DNA of 64,000 bases, taken from NCBI GenBank assembly GCA_963805605.1, contig CAWDUX010000002.1, positions 62,001-126,000 on the forward strand, written 5' to 3'. Positions 31,386-40,524 of the stretch are shown here, in pieces. The notes below the pieces were generated by a model. The model had not been told where the DNA came from. It searched no databases and was given only the letters and a program-made list of their open reading frames with translations. The stretch's first letter is position 1; each line of letters begins with the position of its first letter. This DNA is from Actinocatenispora sp963805605. Its GTDB lineage: Bacteria > Actinomycetota > Actinomycetes > Mycobacteriales > Micromonosporaceae. A program made the translations under genes and the position numbers.

Positions 31386-32393
31386 ATGAAGCGTCCCACA
31401 ATTCTGGACATTGCCCGGGCCGCGGGCGTGTCCAAGGGCGCCGTGTCGTACGCGTTGAACGGTCGACCCGGGGTATCCGCCGCTACCCGGGCCCGGATAC
31501 TCGCGATCGCCGAGGAACTGGGCTGGGTGCCCAGCAGCGCGGCCCGCGCGCTGTCCTCCGACCGGGCCGACGCGGTCGGTCTGATCGCCGCCCGCGAACC
31601 CGAACTGCTCGCCACCGAGCCGTACTTCATGCGGGTCGTGGCCGGTATCGAGGAGACCCTGGCCGGCCGGGGTACCGCGTTGCTACTGACCACTGTGCGC
31701 GATGTCGTCACCGAACTGGACACCTACCGGCGTTGGTGGGCGGGCCGACGGGTGGACGGCGTACTGCTGCTGGACATGCGCACCGAGGACCCGCGGCCGG
31801 GGCTGCTCCGGGAGCTGGGCGCGCCGGGCGTGGTGCTGGGCGCACAGCGGGAGTACGAGGGTATCCCCAGTACCCGGGTCAACGACCACGACGCGATGAT
31901 GCGGGCGGTCGGGCATCTGGTTGGCCTGGGGCACCGGCGCATCGCCCGGGTCTCCGGCCCGCAGCGGCTGGAGCATGCCGCGCTGCGCAGCGGGTACTTC
32001 GCCGAGGCATGCCGGGAACTGCTGGGCAGCGAGCAGGTACAGCTGGAGGCCGACTACACGGCGCGCGCCGGGCTGGCGGCCACCCGTGCGCTGCTGGCCG
32101 CCGCGGACCCACCGTCGGCGATCATCTACGACAACGACGTGATGGCGGTGGCCGCGGTGTCCGAGCTGGTCAGCGCAGGTGTGAAGGTCCCGACCGAGCT
32201 GGCGGTACTGGCCTGGGACGACTCCCCATTGTGTGAACTGGTACGACCGGCCGTGACCGCGTTCAGCCACGATGTCGCCGCGGAGGCCGGCGTCGCCGCG
32301 GGGTTGCTGCTGGAGCGCATCGCGACCGGTTCCGCTCAGGACCGCTGGCTGACCCCGCGGCATCTGGAGATCCGGGCCAGCACGGTGGGTTGA
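31386..32393 (+). CDS. LacI-family transcriptional regulator
   Basis: A 335-residue sugar-responsive repressor. The N-terminal helix-turn-helix (TILDIARAAGVSKGAVSYALNGRPGVS) and hinge (AARALSSDRADAVGLI) are followed by a periplasmic-binding-like ligand domain (about 60-335) with VDGVLLLD, GHLVGLGHRRIARVSGP and IIYDNDVMAV. It lies immediately upstream of a sugar importer and two glycosidases whose promoter carries two perfect copies of TGAACCGGTTCA, a typical LacI operator form; a degenerate copy lies before its own start. It most likely represses the 32.6-39.2 kb operon until a beta-glucoside- or mannoside-derived sugar binds. Confidence 0.9.
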   Translation: MKRPTILDIARAAGVSKGAVSYALNGRPGVSAATRARILAIAEELGWVPSSAARALSSDRADAVGLIAAREPELLATEPYFMRVVAGIEETLAGRGTALLLTTVRDVVTELDTYRRWWAGRRVDGVLLLDMRTEDPRPGLLRELGAPGVVLGAQREYEGIPSTRVNDHDAMMRAVGHLVGLGHRRIARVSGPQRLEHAALRSGYFAEACRELLGSEQVQLEADYTARAGLAATRALLAAADPPSAIIYDNDVMAVAAVSELVSAGVKVPTELAVLAWDDSPLCELVRPAVTAFSHDVAAEAGVAAGLLLERIATGSAQDRWLTPRHLEIRASTVG

Positions 32394-32460
32394 CGTCCGG
32401 GCTTCGGCCTGGAAAGTTGTGGTATGTACGGTTGCGTACCAACCGTTGACTTCTTACAGG

Positions 32461-32472
32461 TGAACCGGTTCA
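32461..32472. promoter_or_regulatory. LacI-type operator, upstream copy
   Basis: Perfect palindrome TGAACCGGTTCA. It sits about 20 bases before a -10-like TAGTAT (32492-32497), in the -35 position of the importer operon promoter. Confidence 0.75.
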
Positions 32473-32507
32473 GAAATCGGCCCCGGTGGTCTAGTATCGG
32501 CTCCACC

Positions 32508-32519
32508 TGAACCGGTTCA
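32508..32519. promoter_or_regulatory. LacI-type operator, downstream copy
   Basis: Second perfect TGAACCGGTTCA, 47 bases (centre to centre) after the first and just past the expected transcript start. The two copies bracket the promoter. Confidence 0.75.
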
Positions 32520-32601
32520 TGCCACTGCGGTCCAGCGTAGGACGACCGGACGTTGTGTGGCACGGACACCGCGCCGTAGCGCGGTGACGAAGGAGTCGAT
32601 C

Positions 32602-33912
32602 GTGCACAAGCGGATACTCGGGACCGCTGTACTCTCTGCGGCCCTCGTTGCCGGGGTGAGCCTCACGGCCTGCTCCTCGGGCAACGGCTCGGACTCGAAG
32701 ACCCTCACCTACTGGGCGAGCAACCAGGGCACCAGCATCCAGAACGACAAGGATGTGCTGCGGCCCGAACTCGCCAAGTTCACCAAACAGACCGGAATCA
32801 AGGTCAACCTGCAGGTGATCGGTTGGAACGACCTGCTCAACCGGATCATGTCGGCCACCACCTCCGGCCAGGGCCCCGACGTGGTGAACATCGGCAACAC
32901 CTGGTCCGCCTCGTTGCAGGCCACCGGTGCGTTCGTGGGCTTCGACAAGGCCAACCTGAACAAGATCGGCGGGAACAAGTTCCTCGCCACCAGCATGAGC
33001 TCGACCGGCGCGAAGGGTAAGACGCCCACCTCGGTCCCGCTGTACGGCTTGTCCTACGGGCTGTTCTACAACAAGAAGCAGTTCAAGGCCGCCGGCATCA
33101 CCGCCGCGCCGAAGACCTGGGCCGAACTGGTCGCCGACGCCCGCAAGCTGACCGACCCGGGCAAGAAGCACTACGGGATGACCCTGGCCGGGGCAAGCTA
33201 CACCGAGAACGCGCACTTCGCCTTCATGTTCGGCAAGCAGCAGGGCGGCGAGTTCTTCAACTCCGGCAGCAAGGCCACCTTCACCGACCCCGGCAACGTC
33301 AAGGGCGTCAAGCAGTACATCGACCTGCTCGGTACCGAGAAGGTGGCCACCCCCGCCTCCGCCGAGCACGCCACCACCACCGACGCCATCAGTGACTTCA
33401 CCTCCGGCAAGGCCGCCATGCTGATGGGCCAGAACAACACCGCGGCGGGCATCGAGGCCGGTGGAATGACCACCGCCGACTACGGGGTCGCGCCCATCCC
33501 GCTGCTGTCACCGCTGCCGGCCGGAGGCAAAGCTGTCAACAGCCACGTGGCCGGCATCAACATCGCGGCGTTCAAGGACAAGAACGAGACCGGTGCGCTG
33601 AAGTTCATCAAGTTCATGACCAGCCGCGGCGAGCAGGTCACGCTGAACAAGAAGTTCGGCGCACTGCCGGTCACCCAGGAGGCGTCCACCGACCCGACGT
33701 TCCAGACACCGGAGAACAAGGTGTTCGTCGACGTACTGGCCAAGACCTCCGCGCCGATGCCGATGATCCCGAACGAGAGTCAGTTCGAGACGACCGTCGG
33801 AAACGCGATGAAGGACCTGATCGCCCAGGCGGCCACCGGAAAGACGGTCACCGACGCGGACGTGAAGAAGGCCCTGGCCGACGCCGAACAGAAGATGCAG
33901 AGCGGCGGCTGA
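32602..33912 (+). CDS. Sugar ABC transporter substrate-binding lipoprotein
   Basis: A 436-residue extracellular solute-binding protein (family 1). It has a lipoprotein signal with lipobox LTAC at about residue 24, followed by the two-lobed binding fold (TLTYWAS, GPDVVNIGNTW, YGLFYNKKQFKAAGI, KAAMLMGQNN). GTG 32602 is chosen because AAGGAG lies six bases upstream; the longer frame from 32557 lacks a site. It delivers an oligo- or disaccharide to the two permeases that follow. No ATPase gene is present, so a shared MsiK-type ATPase elsewhere probably drives uptake. Confidence 0.92.
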   Translation: MHKRILGTAVLSAALVAGVSLTACSSGNGSDSKTLTYWASNQGTSIQNDKDVLRPELAKFTKQTGIKVNLQVIGWNDLLNRIMSATTSGQGPDVVNIGNTWSASLQATGAFVGFDKANLNKIGGNKFLATSMSSTGAKGKTPTSVPLYGLSYGLFYNKKQFKAAGITAAPKTWAELVADARKLTDPGKKHYGMTLAGASYTENAHFAFMFGKQQGGEFFNSGSKATFTDPGNVKGVKQYIDLLGTEKVATPASAEHATTTDAISDFTSGKAAMLMGQNNTAAGIEAGGMTTADYGVAPIPLLSPLPAGGKAVNSHVAGINIAAFKDKNETGALKFIKFMTSRGEQVTLNKKFGALPVTQEASTDPTFQTPENKVFVDVLAKTSAPMPMIPNESQFETTVGNAMKDLIAQAATGKTVTDADVKKALADAEQKMQSGG

Positions 33913-34058
33913 TCGGACCGGACGGTGCGCGCGCTCAGGTAGCGGGCGGCGCGCCGGCCCGGACAGTGCCCGGCAGGGCCCCGGGCCGGCGGCGCCGCCC
34001 ACTGCGCTACAGCACCCAGCAACGGACCGTACGCAGGCGGGAAGGTAGGAGAGCGGTC

Positions 34059-35042
34059 ATGTCGGCAAGCAGAACCGCCGTCCAGGACCAGGGCGAGCCG
34101 GACACCGACGAGCAACCCACCAGTGACCGGGCGCGACGGGGCGTGCGCCACTCCCGGGCGTTACCGTACCTGCTGCTGGCGCCGGCCATCCTGTTCGAGC
34201 TGCTGGTGCACGTGATCCCGATGCTCACCGGGATCGGCATCAGTTTCCTGAAACTCAACCAGTTCTTCCTCCGGCACTGGCTGGACGCGCCGTTCGCCGG
34301 ACTGAGCAACTACTCCTACGGGGTCGACTTCAACTCCAGCATCGGCTCGGCGCTGCTGAAGTCGTTCGGGGTGACGATCGCGTTCACCATCCTCGTGGTC
34401 GCCGCGTCCTGGCTGCTGGGCATGTTCGCCGCAACCCTGTTGCAGCGCGCGTTCCGCGGCCGGGCCATCCTGCGCACCCTGTTCCTGATCCCGTACGCGC
34501 TGCCGGTCTACGCCGCGGTGATCGTCTGGAAGTTCATGCTCAGCCGGGACAACGGCATGGTCAACCATCTACTCACCCAGCTGCACGTGACCGACGGCAG
34601 CACGTTCTGGCTACTGGGCAACAACGCGTTCGTGTCCATCGTGGTGGTCGCGGTGTGGCGGCTGTGGCCGTTCGCGCTGCTGACCCTGATGGCCGGGATG
34701 CAGTCGCTGCCCGGCGACATCTACGAGGCGGCCGCGGTGGACGGTGCCTCGATGTGGCAGCAGTTCCGCCGGCTGACCCTGCCGATGCTGCGCGGCGTCA
34801 ACCAGGTACTGATCCTGGTGCTGTTCCTGTGGACGTTCAACGACTTCAACGTGCCGTACACGCTGTTCGCCGAGTCGATCCCACCGTCGGCCGACCTGAT
34901 CTCCATCCACGTGTACCAGTCGTCGTTCCTGACCTGGAACTTCGGTCTGGGTTCGGCGATGAGCGTGTTGCTTCTGCTGTTCCTGCTGGTGGTCACCGCC
35001 GGATACCTGCTGGTGACGTCGAGGAGGTCGCGCCGTGCATGA
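34059..35042 (+). CDS. Sugar ABC transporter permease, MalF type
   Basis: A 327-residue membrane protein with a cytoplasmic N-terminal stretch of ~40 residues, six helices and the EAA loop (YEAAAVDGASMWQQFRRLTLP). ATG 34059 has AGGAG seven bases upstream. It overlaps the next permease gene by eight bases, so the two are translated together. It forms the channel with the MalG-type partner. Confidence 0.92.
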   Translation: MSASRTAVQDQGEPDTDEQPTSDRARRGVRHSRALPYLLLAPAILFELLVHVIPMLTGIGISFLKLNQFFLRHWLDAPFAGLSNYSYGVDFNSSIGSALLKSFGVTIAFTILVVAASWLLGMFAATLLQRAFRGRAILRTLFLIPYALPVYAAVIVWKFMLSRDNGMVNHLLTQLHVTDGSTFWLLGNNAFVSIVVVAVWRLWPFALLTLMAGMQSLPGDIYEAAAVDGASMWQQFRRLTLPMLRGVNQVLILVLFLWTFNDFNVPYTLFAESIPPSADLISIHVYQSSFLTWNFGLGSAMSVLLLLFLLVVTAGYLLVTSRRSRRA

Positions 35043-35874
35043 GTCTCGTACGTTCAAGGTGGTCCGTGCGGTCGGACTGACCCTGCTGGCCCTGTTCACC
35101 CTGGCCCCGCTGTACGTCATGCTCACCTCGGCGCTCAAGCCGCTGAAGGACGTACAGGGCGAGTTCCGGTGGATACCGACCGCCATGACGGCGCGCCCGT
35201 TCGTGGACATCTGGTCCACGATTCCGCTGGCCAAGTACTTCAGCAACAGCCTGGTCGTGTCGTTGTCCTCGACCGTGCTGTCGGTGGCGGTCGCGATCTT
35301 CGCGTCGTACTCGATCAGCCGGTACCGGTTCGCCGGCCGGCAGCTGTTCCGGATGACCGTACTGTCCACCCAGATGTTCCCCGGCATCCTGTTCCTGCTG
35401 CCGCTGTACCTGATCTACGTCAACATCGGTCAGCAGATCGGCTTCGCGCTGAACGGTTCGCGGATCGGCCTGGTCATCACGTATCTGACCTTCTCGCTGC
35501 CGTTCTCGATCTGGATGTTGGTCGGCTACTTCGAGACGATCCCGCGTGGGTTGGACGAGGCGGCCAAGGTGGACGGTGCCGGCCCGTTGCGCATTCTGCT
35601 GTCCATTGTGGTGCCAGCGGCGAAACCGGGAATCGTCGCGGTGGGCATCTACTCGTTCATGACGGCCTGGGGCGAGACCCTGTTCGCGTCGGTGATGACC
35701 AACGACGCGTCCAAGACGCTGGCCATCGGCCTGCGCGAATACTCCACCCAGACCTCGGTGTACTGGAACCAGGTGATGGCAGCGTCTCTGGTGGTCAGCG
35801 TTCCCGTCGTGGTCGGTTTCCTGCTGCTGCAGCGTTATCTGGTGCAGGGCCTGACCGCTGGTGCCGTGAAGTAG
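35035..35874 (+). CDS. Sugar ABC transporter permease, MalG type
   Basis: A 279-residue membrane permease with six helices and the EAA loop (LDEAAKVDGAGPLRILLSIVVPAAKPG). GTG start at 35035 inside the end of the preceding gene. It ends in the basic short tail typical of MalG proteins. It works with the lipoprotein and MalF-type partner upstream and feeds sugar to the two glycosidases downstream. Confidence 0.92.
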   Translation: MHESRTFKVVRAVGLTLLALFTLAPLYVMLTSALKPLKDVQGEFRWIPTAMTARPFVDIWSTIPLAKYFSNSLVVSLSSTVLSVAVAIFASYSISRYRFAGRQLFRMTVLSTQMFPGILFLLPLYLIYVNIGQQIGFALNGSRIGLVITYLTFSLPFSIWMLVGYFETIPRGLDEAAKVDGAGPLRILLSIVVPAAKPGIVAVGIYSFMTAWGETLFASVMTNDASKTLAIGLREYSTQTSVYWNQVMAASLVVSVPVVVGFLLLQRYLVQGLTAGAVK

Positions 35875-35916
35875 TCCGCGCGGCGCGTACCTGTCCGGTG
35901 TGATGGAAGGAATGTG

Positions 35917-37863
35917 ATGCGGCGCAACTCCGCGAAGGTGATCGTCGACGGCCAGCCGGTCAGCTGGCTCGGCGCCAACTTCTGGTCCCGTACCGGTGGC
36001 CCGCTGATGTGGCGTAACTACGACCCCCGGGTGGTCCGCGAGGAACTACGGGTACTGGCCGAGCACGGGTTGCGGCAGACCCGCTCGTTCTTCTACTGGC
36101 CCGACTTCCATCCGGAACCGGACACCATCGACGAGCAGAAGGTCGAACACTTCCGGGACTTCCTGGACGCGCACACCGAATGCGGGATGACCTCGATCCC
36201 GACCTTCATCGTCGGCCACATGTCCGGGGAGAACTGGGATCCGGCCTGGCGTGGCGGGATCGGCCGGGACCTGTACGCCGATGTGTGGCTGGTGGCCAGG
36301 CAGGCGTGGTTCGTCGAGCAGATGGTCCGCCGCTTCCACACCCACGACGCCGTGACCGGCTGGCTGATCAGCAACGAGATGCCGATCTACGGTCGTCGCC
36401 GTGGTGAGCCGGTGGCGCCAACCGCTGACGTGACGAGCTGGGCCACCCTGATGGTGCAGGCGGTACGGGCCGGCGGCGGACAGCAGCCGGTGTCGCTGGG
36501 CGACGGCGCCTGGGGTATCGAGGTGACCGGTGAGGACAACGGCTTCTCGGTACGCGAGACCGGCCGGCTGGTCGACTTCGTCGGCCCGCACGTGTACAAG
36601 ATGGAGACCGACCAGATCCGCCAGCACCTGAACGCGGCGTTCCTCTGCGAGCTGGCCGCGGTCGCGGACCGCCCGGTGGTGCTGGAGGAGTTCGGGTTGT
36701 CCACCGACTTCGTCTCCGAAGCCAACCAGGGCCACTACTACCGGCAGTCGCTGCACACCTCGCTGCTGGCCGGTGCGACCGGCTGGATCGCCTGGAACAA
36801 CACCGACTACGACCATCTCAACACCCAGGACCCGTACCGGCACCACCCGTTCGAGATGCATTTCGGCATAACCACCAACGAGGGGGAGCCGAAGGCGCCG
36901 CTGCGTGAACTCGCGGCCTTCGCCGATGTGCTGTCCACGGTGGATTTCACCGCGACCCGCCGCGACGACGTGGACGCCGCGCTGGTGGTCACGTCCTATC
37001 TGGAACGCGACTACCCGATCTCCACCGCACCGGACCGCCGGTTGGTGTTCCACACGCTGCGGCAGGGCTACGTCTCGGCCCGGGAGGCCGGTCTGCCGGT
37101 CGGCTTCAGCCGGGAGGAGGACGGCCTGGTCGACGACGCGAAGCTTTACCTGCTGCCGTCCACCCGACAGATCCTCGCGCCCACCTGGCTGAGGTTGCGC
37201 GAGTTCGCCGAGCGCGGTGCCGTGGTCTACCTGTCGTACTGCTCCGGTGAGCACGCGTTCCACCGCGGCCCCTGGTATCAGAAGCTGGACGACATGTTCG
37301 GGGTGGAGCACCAGCTCGCGTACGGGCTGAACAACCCGATCGACGACGACGTGGTGGAGCTGACCTTCACCGACGACTTCGGTTCCATCGCTGCCGGCGA
37401 GACGCTTCGCTTCCGGGCCGCCGGCAACACCGACAGCCGGGCGTTCCTGCCGGTACAGGCCAGGGACGCCAAGGTCGTCGCGACCGACCAGCACGGCAAT
37501 CCGGCCCTGCTGCGGCACGCGGTCGGCGCCGGGGAGACGGTGCTGTGCACCTACCCGTTGGAACACATGGCCTCGGTCAGTGACCGGATCAACCCGGAGG
37601 ACAGCCACCGCATCTACGACGCGCTCGCGCAGATCTCCGGTGCCCGGCGCCGGATCGTGGTCGACGATGCGCGGGTGTTCACCGACACGCTGGTGCACGA
37701 GGACGGGCGGCGGTTCGCCTGGCTGGTCAGCCAGCACCCCGACGAGGTGACGGTGGCTCCGCGGTTGGCCAGCGGCGTACTGTGCCCGCTCACCGGTGGG
37801 GACGCGGTCACCGAGGTCACGCTCTCCGCGTACGGCGTCGCCGTTTTCGAACTGGAGGGCTGA
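35917..37863 (+). CDS. Clan GH-A glycosidase with C-terminal GATase-like domain
   Basis: A 648-residue intracellular glycosidase (no signal peptide). The N-terminal TIM barrel (about 1-345, GH5-like) has acid/base Glu154 in LISNEMP and nucleophile Glu258 in VVLEEFG. It is followed by a region (about 360-560) resembling the flavodoxin/GATase-like trimerisation domain of GH42 beta-galactosidases (AREAGLPVGF, KLYLLPST, RGAVVYLSY) and a small C-terminal beta domain. The mix makes the exact family unclear; a beta-mannosidase or beta-glycosidase acting on imported oligosaccharide is likely. ATG 35917 has GGAAGGA six bases upstream. It is followed by GH1 four bases later. Confidence 0.8.
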   Translation: MRRNSAKVIVDGQPVSWLGANFWSRTGGPLMWRNYDPRVVREELRVLAEHGLRQTRSFFYWPDFHPEPDTIDEQKVEHFRDFLDAHTECGMTSIPTFIVGHMSGENWDPAWRGGIGRDLYADVWLVARQAWFVEQMVRRFHTHDAVTGWLISNEMPIYGRRRGEPVAPTADVTSWATLMVQAVRAGGGQQPVSLGDGAWGIEVTGEDNGFSVRETGRLVDFVGPHVYKMETDQIRQHLNAAFLCELAAVADRPVVLEEFGLSTDFVSEANQGHYYRQSLHTSLLAGATGWIAWNNTDYDHLNTQDPYRHHPFEMHFGITTNEGEPKAPLRELAAFADVLSTVDFTATRRDDVDAALVVTSYLERDYPISTAPDRRLVFHTLRQGYVSAREAGLPVGFSREEDGLVDDAKLYLLPSTRQILAPTWLRLREFAERGAVVYLSYCSGEHAFHRGPWYQKLDDMFGVEHQLAYGLNNPIDDDVVELTFTDDFGSIAAGETLRFRAAGNTDSRAFLPVQARDAKVVATDQHGNPALLRHAVGAGETVLCTYPLEHMASVSDRINPEDSHRIYDALAQISGARRRIVVDDARVFTDTLVHEDGRRFAWLVSQHPDEVTVAPRLASGVLCPLTGGDAVTEVTLSAYGVAVFELEG

Positions 37864-37866
37864 CCA

Positions 37867-39240
37867 GTGCCTACTGTGGATCTACCGGAGTTCCCCGAGG
37901 GCTTCCTGTGGGGTACGGCCACCGCGTCGTACCAGATCGAGGGGGCCGTCGACACTGACGGTCGCGGACCGTCCATCTGGGACACGTATTCGCACACCCC
38001 TGGTGCGGTGGTCGGTGCCGACAACGGCGACGTGGCCTGCGATCACTACCACCGCTACGCCGAGGACGTAGAACTGATGCGCGAACTGGGCATCGGCGCG
38101 TACCGGTTCTCGGTGGCGTGGCCCCGGATCCAACCGCACGGCAAGGGTCCGGTCAACACCGCCGGGCTCGACTTCTACCAGCGGTTGGTCGACCGGCTCG
38201 TCGGGGCCGGCATCACGCCGGCGCTGACCCTCTACCACTGGGATCTGCCGCAGGCGCTGGAGGATGCCGGCGGCTGGCGGGTACGCGACACCGCCGAACG
38301 TTTCGCCGACTACGCGGCGCTGGTGCACGACGCGCTCGCCGACCGCGTTCCGTTGTGGATCACTTTGAACGAGCCGTTCTGCAGTGCCTTCATCGGTTAC
38401 GCGGAGGGCAGACACGCGCCGGGCGCGCAGGAGGGGCAGGGCGCGCTGGCCGCCGCGCACCATCTGATGGTCGGGCACGGGCTGGCCGTACAGGCGATGC
38501 GGGCGCAGCGTAAGGGCGGCGAGCAGTTCGGTGTCACGCTGAATCTCAGCCACGTCACCCCGGCGACCGACACGCCTGCCGACCGGGCCGCGGCGGGCCG
38601 AGCCGACCTGCTGTCCAACCGGGTCTTCACCGATCCGGTGCTGGCCGGGCACTACCCGGACGGGGAGCGGGAACTGTGGGGCGAGATCACCGATTTCTCA
38701 TTCCGCCGGGCCGGTGACCTGGAACTGGCGCATCAGTCGTTGGACTTCCTCGGGCTGAACAACTACTTCCCGACCTATGCCAAGCACGCCCCGACCAGCG
38801 AACCGGACCCGGCCCGGCGGGTGGCGACCGACATCGCGGTGCTGGACAATCCGCCGGCGGAACTGCCGCGTACCGGGATGGGCTGGTCGGTCGAGCCCGA
38901 CGGGCTGCGCCGGCTGCTGGTTTGGCTGAAGGACAACTACCCCCAGTTGCCGCCGGTGTACATCACCGAGAACGGTTGTTCGTACCCGGACATGGTGGTG
39001 GCTGGTGTGGTCGACGACCAGGAGCGGATCGCTTACCTGGACGGCCATCTGCGGGCGGTTCGGGCCGCGATGTCCGACGGGGTGGATGTGCGCGGCTACT
39101 TCTGCTGGTCGTTGATGGACAACTTCGAGTGGGGCTACGGCTACGCCAAGCGCTTCGGCCTGGTGTACGTGGACTATCAGACCCAGCAGCGGATCCCGAA
39201 GGCCAGCTACCACTGGTACCGGCAGGTTGTCGGGCGTTGA
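37867..39240 (+). CDS. GH1 beta-glucosidase
   Basis: A 457-residue intracellular family 1 glycosidase. It opens with FPEGFLWGTATASYQIEGA and DGRGPSIWDT, both family signatures. Acid/base Glu169 is in TLNEPFCSAF and nucleophile Glu368 in YITENG; the aglycone-side WSLMDNFEWGYGYAKRFGLVYVD closes the barrel. GTG start. Last gene of the LacI-controlled operon, so it likely hydrolyses the imported beta-linked disaccharide to monosaccharides. The exact sugar (glucosyl, fucosyl or galactosyl) cannot be told. Confidence 0.93.
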   Translation: MPTVDLPEFPEGFLWGTATASYQIEGAVDTDGRGPSIWDTYSHTPGAVVGADNGDVACDHYHRYAEDVELMRELGIGAYRFSVAWPRIQPHGKGPVNTAGLDFYQRLVDRLVGAGITPALTLYHWDLPQALEDAGGWRVRDTAERFADYAALVHDALADRVPLWITLNEPFCSAFIGYAEGRHAPGAQEGQGALAAAHHLMVGHGLAVQAMRAQRKGGEQFGVTLNLSHVTPATDTPADRAAAGRADLLSNRVFTDPVLAGHYPDGERELWGEITDFSFRRAGDLELAHQSLDFLGLNNYFPTYAKHAPTSEPDPARRVATDIAVLDNPPAELPRTGMGWSVEPDGLRRLLVWLKDNYPQLPPVYITENGCSYPDMVVAGVVDDQERIAYLDGHLRAVRAAMSDGVDVRGYFCWSLMDNFEWGYGYAKRFGLVYVDYQTQQRIPKASYHWYRQVVGR

Positions 39241-39245
39241 GATCG

Positions 39246-39276
39246 GCCGCCGGTGGCCCTGTCGGTCACCGGCGGC
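39246..39276. terminator. Hairpin between convergent genes
   Basis: Perfect 10-bp stem (39246-39255 with 39267-39276) directly after the GH1 stop and ending just before the stop of the convergent ROK gene. Confidence 0.6.
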
Positions 39277-39279
39277 AGG

Positions 39280-40437
39280 TCAGGACTGGAAGGTCGCCTG
39301 GTGCAGTAGGTCCAGCGCGGTGCCCACGGCGCCGCGCAGCACCGGTTCGCCGGTGACGGTGCCGGGACGTACCTCGGTGTCCAGAGGCACCCGCTCGGCC
39401 AACCGGCGACCCACCCGGTCGGCCAGCACGCCACCACCGGCCAGCCCGACGGGCCCGGCCAGGACCAGGAAACCCGGGTCGAGTACGGCGCAGACCCCGG
39501 CCGCGGCCACCGTGATCCGGTCGGCCAGCTCGTCCAGGAACGCATCCCGTCGGCGGTCGAGTGCCGTGGTGACCACGGCACCGGGATCCTCTCCGGGTAT
39601 CCGGTGGCGGTGGCCGAGGTCGACGATGGCCGCACCGCCGGCAAGTTCGGCCAGGTTGCCGGTCGCGCCGAGCGGGAGGTAGCCGATCTCACCGGCGCCG
39701 CCGGAGGCGCCGCGGTGCAGCCGGCCGCCGAGCAGTACCGCCACTCCGAGGCCGCGGCCGACCGACAGCAGCGCGAAGCTGTCCCGGCCACGGGCGGCGC
39801 CGTGCCGGTGCTCGGCCAGCCCGACCAGGTTGACCTCGTTGTCGACGCGTACCGGCGTGCCGAGCCGGTTCCGGAGGCCAGGCAGCAGGTTGTGGTGCCA
39901 GCCGGGCATCTGCGCCACGTAGGCGACGTCGCCGGTGCGGGGGTCGATCAGGCCGGGGGTGCCGACCACGACCGCGCCGAGCCGTTGGTCGGCGCCGGCC
40001 GCGTCGAGCACCCGCAGCACTTGGGCGTCGGGTTCCGCTGCGGGGTCCAGCGGGTGTTCGGCGTGCCCGGTGGGGCGCCCGGTGACGTCGGCGAGCGTCG
40101 CGATGAGGCTGCCGGGCCGTACTTCGACGCCGGCGACCTGGGCGCGGTCCGCGGCCACCCCGTACAGCACGGCGTTGGGTCCGCGTCGCTGGGCGCCGGC
40201 CTCGCCGACCACGGTGACCAGGCCGCCGGCGGTCAACCGGTCGATCAGGTCGGCGATGGTGGGGCGGGACAGCCCGGTCAGTTCCCGTAGCTCGGTACGG
40301 GTGAGTGGTCCGCGGTCGAGCAGCAGGTCGAAGGCGGCCCGGTCGTTGATCAGCCGTGCCGTGCGCGGGGTGGCGGTGCGTGGGGTCGCGCCGCTGGTCG
40401 GTGTGCCGCTGGTCACGTTGTCGGGTCTGGCTGCCAC
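39280..40437 (-). CDS. ROK-family transcriptional regulator
   Basis: A 385-residue ROK repressor. The winged helix (about 30-90: RGPLTRTELRELTGLSRPTIADLIDRL) is followed by the ROK domain (about 100-380) with ALLSVGRGLGVAVLLGG and GGAGEIGYLPLG. The usual zinc cluster CxCGxxGC is not present, which is an unusual feature and may mark a subfamily. GTG start at 40437 with GGAGGGAG upstream. It is divergent from the sugar MFS transporter and hexosaminidase genes and probably controls them, perhaps sensing N-acetylglucosamine or its phosphate. Confidence 0.87.
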   Translation of the reverse strand: MAARPDNVTSGTPTSGATPRTATPRTARLINDRAAFDLLLDRGPLTRTELRELTGLSRPTIADLIDRLTAGGLVTVVGEAGAQRRGPNAVLYGVAADRAQVAGVEVRPGSLIATLADVTGRPTGHAEHPLDPAAEPDAQVLRVLDAAGADQRLGAVVVGTPGLIDPRTGDVAYVAQMPGWHHNLLPGLRNRLGTPVRVDNEVNLVGLAEHRHGAARGRDSFALLSVGRGLGVAVLLGGRLHRGASGGAGEIGYLPLGATGNLAELAGGAAIVDLGHRHRIPGEDPGAVVTTALDRRRDAFLDELADRITVAAAGVCAVLDPGFLVLAGPVGLAGGGVLADRVGRRLAERVPLDTEVRPGTVTGEPVLRGAVGTALDLLHQATFQS

Positions 40438-40524
40438 CTCGCTCCCTCCATGACCTTTCCATCAGGAACCCTGCCTGTTAATTTCTGACCTTAGCAACAC
40501 CCGATACCGCCAGGGGGCTTACGC
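40438..40524. promoter_or_regulatory. Divergent promoter region of the ROK and MFS genes
   Basis: An 87-base gap that must hold both promoters. It has AT-rich stretches, including GTTAATTTCTGACCTTAGC, a possible ROK site, and TTCC-ATCA-GGAA, a short inverted repeat. The operator cannot be fixed from one copy. Confidence 0.4.
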
